DNA of 8,105 nt from Frankiales bacterium. GTDB lineage: Bacteria; Actinomycetota; Actinomycetes; Mycobacteriales; Jatrophihabitantaceae. Position numbers and translations under genes: made by a program. The notes beneath the pieces were generated by a model. The model was not told the DNA's origin and did not search any database. It was given only the letters and a program-made list of their open reading frames with translations. Positions 1 through 3,902 of the stretch are shown piece by piece. The stretch lies in NCBI GenBank assembly GCA_025963265.1, contig JAOPUY010000158.1:1-8105 (forward strand), read 5' to 3'. How positions within the stretch are numbered: position 1 is the stretch's first letter; every line of letters begins with the position of its first letter.

Positions 1-174
1 GAGCTCGTGAACATCTTCGGCAGCGGCTGCAGCATCGGCCACCCGATCTCGGCCTCCGGCGCTCGGATGATCAACACGCTGGTCTACGAACTGCAGCGTC
101 GCGGCGGCGGTCTCGGCGTCGCGTCGATGTGCGCGGCCGCCGGTCAAGGCGGCGCCGTCCTGATCGAGGTCTGA
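1..174 (+). CDS. thiolase (acetyl-CoA acetyltransferase family), C-terminal fragment
   Basis: This is the last 57 codons of a thiolase-family gene that begins outside the window. Frame 1 is open to a TGA at 172-174. The fragment shows the two C-terminal active-site signatures of thiolases: a [16 protein letters not shown] segment holding the catalytic His of the GHP motif, and [10 protein letters not shown] near the end, where the Cys acts as the general base. Thiolases cleave 3-ketoacyl-CoA with CoA or condense two acyl-CoA units, in fatty acid or sterol breakdown or polymer synthesis. The substrate cannot be told from this fragment. The usual Gly-Gly-Ala before GHP is replaced by Gly-Ser-Gly-Cys-Ser, which is a subfamily variation and not damage. 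A strong hairpin begins 14 nt after the stop. Confidence 0.9.
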   Translation, partial: ELVNIFGSGCSIGHPISASGARMINTLVYELQRRGGGLGVASMCAAAGQGGAVLIEV

Positions 175-188
175 GCCGTCCTCAGCGC

Positions 189-220
189 TCAGCTGGCGGC
201 GGGCAACCGCTGCCAGCTGG
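189..220 (+). terminator. very strong GNRA-capped hairpin after the thiolase gene
   Basis: CAGCTGGCGGCGG (190-202) pairs with CCGCTGCCAGCTG (207-219) around a GCAA tetraloop (203-206). That is 13 pairs with a single G-U wobble at 198/211, and a further T-G wobble at 189/220. No T-run follows, so this is the U-less hairpin type often seen in actinobacteria. It lies 14 nt after the thiolase stop and before a convergent gene, so it may stop transcription from both sides. A terminator role is inferred from position and stability. Confidence 0.65.
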
Positions 221-254
221 CGGCGAGCTGGGCCGTCCGGTTGATCGGCTCGCT

Positions 255-266
255 CCGCCTAGGCGG
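255..266. repeat. 12-bp perfect palindrome CCGCCTAGGCGG
   Basis: A perfect 12-bp palindrome lies 11 bp beyond the stop codon of the minus-strand membrane protein gene. As RNA it forms only a 4-bp stem with a CTAG loop, so it is a weak terminator candidate for that gene. It could also be chance in GC-rich DNA. Confidence 0.3.
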
Positions 267-276
267 CGCCGTTGAG

Positions 277-819
277 CTACCCGGTGCCGTCGAGGGCGTT
301 GGCCAGGTCTGACCGGCCACCGTTGCGATCGAGTCGTTGCTCGACCCGGCTGATCAAGCTCGCACTGGGCCAGACGTGATAGGCCATCAGCAGCGCGGCG
401 ATCGCGGCGGCGAGGACGTAGGGCAGGATCGTGTTCGAGTTGCCGGAGAACAGCAGCGCGATCGCGATGATCGCCACCGACTCGCTCAAGGCGAACCGCA
501 AGTACATGCTCTGCTGGTACACCCGCAGCCCCGCGGCCCGAGCCGCGGCCGGATCCAGGTCGGGGGACAGCGCTGGGAAGCGGTATCCGAAGGTCTGGAT
601 CAGGCTGGCTGCGATCAGGCCGAGCGCCGCGATCGCGACGTACAGCCAGCCACTCGGAGCGTGATTGGGCACCGCGTTGCCGCTGCGGTCGGTTCCGTTG
701 GCGCCGACCGTGAACCACAGCGCGATCCCGATGACCACCAAGGCCCCCATCAGGGCAAGGGCGAGAATTCGGTACGTTCGAAGCGGAGTGACCGGCGCGG
801 CAGGCATGCCGCAGAGCAT
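277..819 (-). CDS. small four-helix integral membrane protein of unknown function
   Basis: This 180-aa protein has four predicted membrane segments at about residues 17-39, 57-76, 107-125 and 129-148. A polar loop (about 40-56) joins the first two helices and a charged loop (80-106) joins the second and third. The C-terminal tail is polar (about 151-180). Helix 3 begins with an RFALSESVAIIAIAL stretch, an acidic residue inside a membrane helix. That pattern and the arginine-rich tail recall small actinobacterial membrane proteins of unknown role. I do not recognise a specific function. The start is uncertain: ATG at 819 gives 180 aa and an in-frame ATG at 807 gives 176 aa, and neither has a clear ribosome binding site. 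The gene is convergent with the thiolase and divergent from the oxidoreductase. An inverted repeat sits 8 bp upstream of the first ATG. Length, composition and helix pattern support a real gene. Confidence 0.8.
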   Translation of the reverse strand: MLCGMPAAPVTPLRTYRILALALMGALVVIGIALWFTVGANGTDRSGNAVPNHAPSGWLYVAIAALGLIAASLIQTFGYRFPALSPDLDPAAARAAGLRVYQQSMYLRFALSESVAIIAIALLFSGNSNTILPYVLAAAIAALLMAYHVWPSASLISRVEQRLDRNGGRSDLANALDGTG

Positions 820-826
820 ATGGTCA

Positions 827-845
827 CGATCGGGCCGCCCGATCG
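827..845. promoter_or_regulatory. perfect 8-bp inverted repeat next to the membrane protein start
   Basis: CGATCGGG-CCG-CCCGATCG is a perfect interrupted palindrome ending 8 bp upstream of the minus-strand ATG at 819. It fits either a dimeric repressor operator covering the promoter or start, or a hairpin in the mRNA leader limiting ribosome access. No cognate regulator is identifiable here. Confidence 0.4.
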
Positions 846-905
846 GCCGAGGTATTTTTTTTCCCTCAGCTCTAAAGGCGTGCGATGGTCGGACGATTAG
901 TATCG

Positions 906-961
906 CGAGCCGCCCGAGGTTCTCCGCCTCCCCCCGTGGGTGAAGAAAGCCGGGCGGCTCG
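906..961. promoter_or_regulatory. 11-bp perfect inverted repeat with 34-nt loop
   Basis: CGAGCCGCCCG (906-916) is the exact reverse complement of CGGGCGGCTCG (951-961). The loop has extra pairing potential (TTCT 920-923 with AGAA 944-947, and CCC 932-934 with GGG 938-940), so a nested stem is possible. No T-run follows on either strand. The repeat lies between two divergent genes and upstream of the best promoter candidate for the oxidoreductase. It could be a leader structure of the minus-strand transcript, an insulator-like terminator or a protein site. It matches no riboswitch class I can name. Confidence 0.4.
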
Positions 962-993
962 TCTATTCACACCGCGGTTAACTCGCACCGCCA

Positions 994-1023
994 CTCACAC
1001 CATCGTCGTCGGCCGCCTAACAT
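994..1023 (+). promoter_or_regulatory. candidate promoter for the LLM-class oxidoreductase
   Basis: TAACAT at 1018-1023 fits the actinobacterial -10 consensus (TANNAT type). CTCACA at 994-999 matches TTGACA at four of six positions, with 18-bp spacing. Transcription would begin near 1030, giving a leader of about 50 nt before the ATG at 1082. This is judged by eye only. Confidence 0.4.
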
Positions 1024-1081
1024 CAGTGGTCGAAGGGATTGGTGTCGCGGTGAACCTGGTGCTCGGTGGATCGGTGCTCTT

Positions 1082-2143
1082 ATGACGGGGATGCAGATCG
1101 GGGTTGGGCTGGACGCTCGGCTCGGGCTCACCTTCGCCGAGTTGCGCGAGGCGGCCCGTCAAGCGGCTCTCCTCGGGTTTGAGAGTGCCTGGACGCCAGC
1201 CGGGGGAGTGCCCGACGCCTTCCACGTCTGCGCGGCCTGGTCGCAGGACTCGCCGCTGCTGCAGACCGGGATCTCGGTGGTCCCGGTGGCGCGAAACTGG
1301 ACGGTGACCGCGGTGGCCATCCAAGCCGCCACCGTCGGTCAAATCGCGGGCGGCCGCTTCACGCTGGGCATCGGATCCGGCGGTTCCGGCCCGGCGTTCT
1401 GGTCCTCGGCCGGGCTGCCTAACCGCCCGATCGCGGTCATGCGCGACTACCTCACGATCCTGCGTGGACTGCTGAATGGCGAGCGCGTGACGTATGAGGG
1501 CGCGGCGGTGCAGGTGCGCGGGGCGACGCTCGTCTCTCCGGGCATGGCCGAGCCGCTCGCCTCCGTGCCCATCCAGCTCGGTGCGCTCGGCCCGCAAATG
1601 GTCCGGCTGGCCGGCGAGCTCGGCGACGGAGCCCTGCTGAACTGGGCCACCCCGGAGCGCATTGCCCAGTGCCGCCAGTTGCTGAACGAGGGGGCGGCGC
1701 GAGCCGACCGCGACCCGAGCCAGGTGCGGCTCACGATGTACGTGCGCATCTGCGTCGACGACGACGTCGAGGCCGCGCGCCAAGCCCTCGGCGCCCAGGT
1801 GCTCGGCTATGCGATCGGAACGTCGGCAACGCATCCGCCACCGCGCGACAGCGGCTACCGGGCCGCGTTCACCGCCATGGGCTTCGACGACGTGCTCACC
1901 GAGCTGGAACAACGACGGGCTGCCGGCGAGTCGTTCGACGCGCTGGTGAGAGCGGCGCCCGACGAGCTGTTCAGCTCGGTCGGCTACTTCGGCCCCGCCG
2001 ACGGCGCGCCCGCTGCCTACGCGCGCCTGTCGGAAGGATTGGACGAGACGATCGTCCGGGTCATCACCGCCCGCCCCGGCATCGAACCGGTGATCTCGGC
2101 GATGGCGGCCCTGACCCCGGCGAGAATCCGCAGCCAACTCTGA
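1082..2143 (+). CDS. LLM-class flavin/F420-dependent oxidoreductase
   Basis: This 353-aa protein of the bacterial luciferase-like (LLM) superfamily should be a soluble TIM-barrel enzyme using FMN or F420. Many actinobacterial members use F420. Visible hallmarks are GISVVPVARNWTVTAVAIQA (about 63-82), GGRFTLGIGSGG (90-101), a cofactor-region motif of the family, and the block PIQLGALGPQMVRLAGELGD with the LLNW that follows (163-188), typical of Mer-like family members. The substrate cannot be inferred. Length is normal and no key block is missing. The ATG at 1082 lacks a convincing ribosome binding site, and an in-frame ATG at 1091 is an alternative. The gene is divergent from the membrane protein gene and lies 76 bp before the PopR-like regulator on the same strand, but that regulator appears to have its own promoter, so no operon is claimed. 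Confidence 0.88.
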   Translation: MTGMQIGVGLDARLGLTFAELREAARQAALLGFESAWTPAGGVPDAFHVCAAWSQDSPLLQTGISVVPVARNWTVTAVAIQAATVGQIAGGRFTLGIGSGGSGPAFWSSAGLPNRPIAVMRDYLTILRGLLNGERVTYEGAAVQVRGATLVSPGMAEPLASVPIQLGALGPQMVRLAGELGDGALLNWATPERIAQCRQLLNEGAARADRDPSQVRLTMYVRICVDDDVEAARQALGAQVLGYAIGTSATHPPPRDSGYRAAFTAMGFDDVLTELEQRRAAGESFDALVRAAPDELFSSVGYFGPADGAPAAYARLSEGLDETIVRVITARPGIEPVISAMAALTPARIRSQL

Positions 2144-2162
2144 CATCGTGCGGTCGAATGCG

Positions 2163-2179
2163 GTTCGCGCTGAGCGAAC
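2163..2179. promoter_or_regulatory. ClgR-type operator upstream of the popR-like gene
   Basis: GTTCGC-GCTGA-GCGAAC is a perfect 6-bp inverted repeat with a 5-bp spacer. It fits GTTCGC-N5-GCG, the motif I recall for ClgR, the activator of clp and lon genes in Streptomyces. Its centre (2171) is 49 bp upstream of the ATG at 2220, a typical activator position for a start at or near that ATG. ClgR itself, or the adjacent ClgR-related protein, could bind here. Confidence 0.65.
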
Positions 2180-2207
2180 GCCGGTGCCCGACGAACTCTC
2201 CGTGACC

Positions 2208-2213
2208 TAGGTT
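2208..2213 (+). promoter_or_regulatory. -10 box of a probable leaderless transcript (popR-like gene)
   Basis: TAGGTT fits TANNNT and lies exactly 6 nt before the ATG at 2220, which puts the transcription start at the A of the ATG. There is no ribosome binding site, consistent with a leaderless mRNA. No good -35 is seen, which fits a promoter that depends on an activator bound at 2163-2179. Confidence 0.5.
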
Positions 2214-2219
2214 CGACCC

Positions 2220-2543
2220 ATGGACAACGTCATCCCGCTTCGGTTGCCTAGCGCTCCGAAGGACCAGCCTGAGCCGTTATGGCGGGAGGCGGTCGGCGAG
2301 CAGTTGCGCGCCGAGCGGACTGACCGCAAGGCGCGAATCGCTGACGTCGCGACGCGCGCCGGGGTTGCGCCGCAGTACTTGTCCGAGCTCGAGCGCGGCC
2401 TCAAGGACCCGTCCTCGGAGGTGCTGTCGGCCGTGTCCGGCGCGCTCGGCCTGTCGGTCCTCGAACTCACGCGTCGAGCCAGCCACCGCCTGAGGCCGGC
2501 GCCGGCGCGGGCGCCGCGCGGCCCAGTCTGCCTAGCCGCCTAA
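2220..2543 (+). CDS. popR: XRE-family Clp gene regulator, PopR/ClgR-like
   Basis: This 107-aa protein has a Cro/C1-type helix-turn-helix at about residues 24-84. Helix 2 is near 40-48 (IADVATRAG) and the recognition helix near 50-60 (APQYLSELERG), followed by LKDPSSEVLSAVSGALGL. The LSELERG plus PSSE pattern is characteristic of ClgR and PopR, activators of clp genes in actinobacteria. In Streptomyces lividans, PopR activates the clpP3-clpP4 operon and is degraded in a ClpP1/ClpP2-dependent way that needs its two C-terminal alanines. This protein ends in CLAA after a Pro/Arg-rich tail (about 90-102), so it may be turned over the same way. It is convergent with the clpP pair and overlaps the second clpP by 12 bp. 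The start is supported by the -10 box 6 nt upstream. It is shorter than ClgR and lacks ClgR's long C-terminal region. The symbol is assigned from HTH type, tail and neighbours. ClgR-like is the alternative. Confidence 0.8.
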   Translation: MDNVIPLRLPSAPKDQPEPLWREAVGEQLRAERTDRKARIADVATRAGVAPQYLSELERGLKDPSSEVLSAVSGALGLSVLELTRRASHRLRPAPARAPRGPVCLAA

Positions 2544-3143
2544 GAACCCCGGCCGGTCGCGACTGGTCAGCACCTCGTCGACGACGCCGTAGTCCACCGC
2601 GCCCTGAGCGGTGAGGATCAGGTCGCGCTCGGTGTCCTCGCGGACTTGCTCGGCCGACCTGCCGGTGGGCTCGGCCAGGATCACCTCGAGCGTCGTCCTG
2701 ACCCGCTCGACCTCGTCGGCCTCCAGCACGAGGTCGGGGATCGCGCCGCGCCCCTCCGCCGCCGGGGCGTGGATGACCACCCGGCCGTGGCGCAGGATCT
2801 GCCGCTTGCCCGGCGCCCCGCCGGCCAGCAGCACCGCCGCCGTGGCGGCGGCTTGTCCGACGCAGGTCGTCTCAACGGCGGACCGGATGTACTGCATGGC
2901 GTCATAGATCGCCAGCGTCGCCGGGATCGAGCCACCGGGGGAGTTGATGTACAAGTTGATCGGCTGGTCCGGGTTCTCCGACTCCAGATGGATCAGCTGC
3001 GCGATCACGGCGTTGGCCACGCCGTCGTCGATGCCGGTGCCGAGGTAGATCACCCGCTCGGCCAGCAGCCGGCTGTAGATGTCGACGGTGCGCTCGCCCT
3101 GATTGGTGCGGGTCGTGACGTAGGGGATCGAATAACTCGTCAT
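2532..3143 (-). CDS. clpP: ClpP-family subunit with catalytic Ser replaced by Ala (ClpR-like, ClpP4 position)
   Basis: This 203-aa ClpP-fold protein would form one heptameric ring of a Clp protease barrel. The ClpP signatures are INSPGGS (66-72), CVGQAA (94-99), AGGAPGKR (107-114), VVIHAP (122-127) and EDTERDLILTAQGAVDYG (169-186). The canonical GQAAS nucleophile motif reads GQAAA, codons GGA CAA GCC GCC GCC, so residue 100 is Ala where Ser is required. His125 and Asp174 remain, with spacings of 25 and 49 residues as in E. coli ClpP (Ser97, His122, Asp171). The ring should therefore be non-proteolytic and act in assembly, gating or chaperone docking, like ClpR of cyanobacteria and plastids. 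The frame is intact and well conserved, which argues against a pseudogene. Its ATG overlaps the stop of the upstream clpP by 4 nt (ATGA), indicating translational coupling. It overlaps the convergent regulator gene by 12 bp. Confidence 0.9.
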   Translation of the reverse strand: MTSYSIPYVTTRTNQGERTVDIYSRLLAERVIYLGTGIDDGVANAVIAQLIHLESENPDQPINLYINSPGGSIPATLAIYDAMQYIRSAVETTCVGQAAATAAVLLAGGAPGKRQILRHGRVVIHAPAAEGRGAIPDLVLEADEVERVRTTLEVILAEPTGRSAEQVREDTERDLILTAQGAVDYGVVDEVLTSRDRPGFLGG

Positions 3144-3760
3144 CGCGGCATCCCCAGTCCGATCGGTCGGTGCGGCGTGGGCAGGATGTCGTCGCCGACC
3201 TCCACGAGGTGGTCGACGAACCCGTAGGCGAGCGCCTCGGTGGCGCTGAACCAGCGGTCGCGGCGAGAGTCGCGTTCGATCACGGCGACGTCCTGCCCGG
3301 TGTCCTCCGCGATGAGGGCCAGCACGGTGTCGCGAGTCCGGCGCAGGTCGTCGGCCTGGATCGCGATGTCCATCGCGGTGCCGCCGATGCCGCCGGAACC
3401 CTGGTGCATCAGCACCTTCGAGTGCGGCGTGGTGTAGCGCTTGCCCCTCGTGCCCGAGCTGAGCAGGAATTGCCCGGCGCTGTACGCCATCCCGAGATTG
3501 ACCGTGACGACATCGTTCGGGATCGCCCGCATGCAGTCGCGGATCGCCAGCATCCCCGGCACCGAGCCGCCCGGGGAATTGATCAGCAGCCGGATGTCGG
3601 CGATCGGATCCTCGGCCGCCAGCAGGATCAGCCCGGTGCACAACCGGTTGCTGTTCCAGTGTTCCAGCGGCTCGCCGAGCAGCAGGGTGCGCCGCTCGAA
3701 CAACCGCTGATAGATCTCCTCATCGAGCCGGTGGCCCGGCACCAGTGCGTCATCGCTCAT
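3140..3760 (-). CDS. clpP: ATP-dependent Clp protease proteolytic subunit, active (ClpP3 position)
   Basis: This 206-aa ClpP serine peptidase subunit has a full catalytic triad: Ser94 in GMAYSAGQFLL, His119 in VLMHQGSGGIGGTA, and Asp168 in RRDRWFSATEALAYG, with canonical 25- and 49-residue spacings. NSPGGSV (61-67) and SSGTRGKRY (101-109) are further ClpP signatures. It resembles the ClpP1-type half of actinobacterial ClpP pairs and would work in the cytosol with an AAA+ unfoldase (ClpX or ClpC), not encoded here. Tyr93 replaces the usual Ala before the nucleophile. It is the first gene of a two-gene operon: its TGA overlaps the ATG of the Ser-less clpP. The ATG at 3760 has only a GGGG stretch 2 nt upstream, so the transcript may be leaderless. 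Tandem operators lie 39-72 bp upstream. The MMPL gene ends 142 bp upstream on the same strand, but the operators indicate a separate promoter. Confidence 0.93.
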   Translation of the reverse strand: MSDDALVPGHRLDEEIYQRLFERRTLLLGEPLEHWNSNRLCTGLILLAAEDPIADIRLLINSPGGSVPGMLAIRDCMRAIPNDVVTVNLGMAYSAGQFLLSSGTRGKRYTTPHSKVLMHQGSGGIGGTAMDIAIQADDLRRTRDTVLALIAEDTGQDVAVIERDSRRDRWFSATEALAYGFVDHLVEVGDDILPTPHRPIGLGMPR

Positions 3761-3798
3761 GGCCCCATCGTGCCTGCCGGACGCGGACTTCAGGCCGC

Positions 3799-3832
3799 GC
3801 GCTGCTACCAGCAGCGCTGCCCTCAGCAGCGC
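3799..3832 (-). promoter_or_regulatory. tandem PopR-type operators in the clpP promoter region
   Basis: Two near-identical 15-bp units, GCGCTGCTACCAGCA (3799-3813) and GCGCTGCCCTCAGCA (3814-3828), are followed by GCGC, giving two overlapping palindromes. One is GCGCTGCT-ACC-AGCAGCGC (3799-3817), the other GCGCTGC-CCTCA-GCAGCGC (3814-3832). Both contain CTGCY-N3-RGCAG. I recall the S. lividans PopR box as TCTGCC-N3-GGCAGA, which has the same core. The near site is centred at 3808, 48 bp upstream of the clpP ATG. A weak -10 (CACGAT, minus strand, 3773-3768) lies 7 nt before the ATG. Binding by the neighbouring regulator is inferred. Confidence 0.65.
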
Positions 3833-3868
3833 GACAAGGCCGCTCGAGGGCCCGCGCAGTCAAGCCCC

Positions 3869-3892
3869 TTGCGGCTGGCGTTGCGGCTGGAC
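3869..3892. repeat. short tandem repeat, two 12-bp units
   Basis: TTGCGGCTGGCG is followed at once by TTGCGGCTGGAC (10 of 12 identical), between the MMPL stop and the clpP operators. It may be incidental. No T-tailed terminator for the MMPL gene is visible in 3833-3902. Confidence 0.3.
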
Positions 3893-3902
3893 TCGCGGCG
3901 CC

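Noticed and set aside
833..862. A classical intrinsic terminator on the plus strand (stem plus T8)
   Set aside because: No plus-strand gene lies upstream within reach, and the T-run is separated from the stem by 6 nt. It is kept only as a curiosity in the findings.
337..900. Plus-strand ORFs opposite the four-helix membrane protein
   Set aside because: They are Arg/Asp/Gln-rich shadows; the minus frame has a clean membrane-protein pattern.
995..2146. A 383-aa minus-strand ORF opposite the oxidoreductase
   Set aside because: It is antisense to a clear LLM-family gene, its composition is Arg/Gly/His-rich with no domain, and long antisense ORFs are expected at this GC content.
2532..3143. Pseudogene call for the Ser-less clpP
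   Set aside because: Full length, no frameshift, all other ClpP motifs intact and coupled to an active partner. A functional inactive subunit is more likely than decay.
2532..3641. A 369-aa minus-strand reading that would fuse about 166 residues to the Ser-less ClpP
   Set aside because: The extra N-terminal part is the alternative frame of the upstream clpP, rich in Arg/His/Pro. The ATG at 3143 gives a normal-length ClpP with ATGA coupling.
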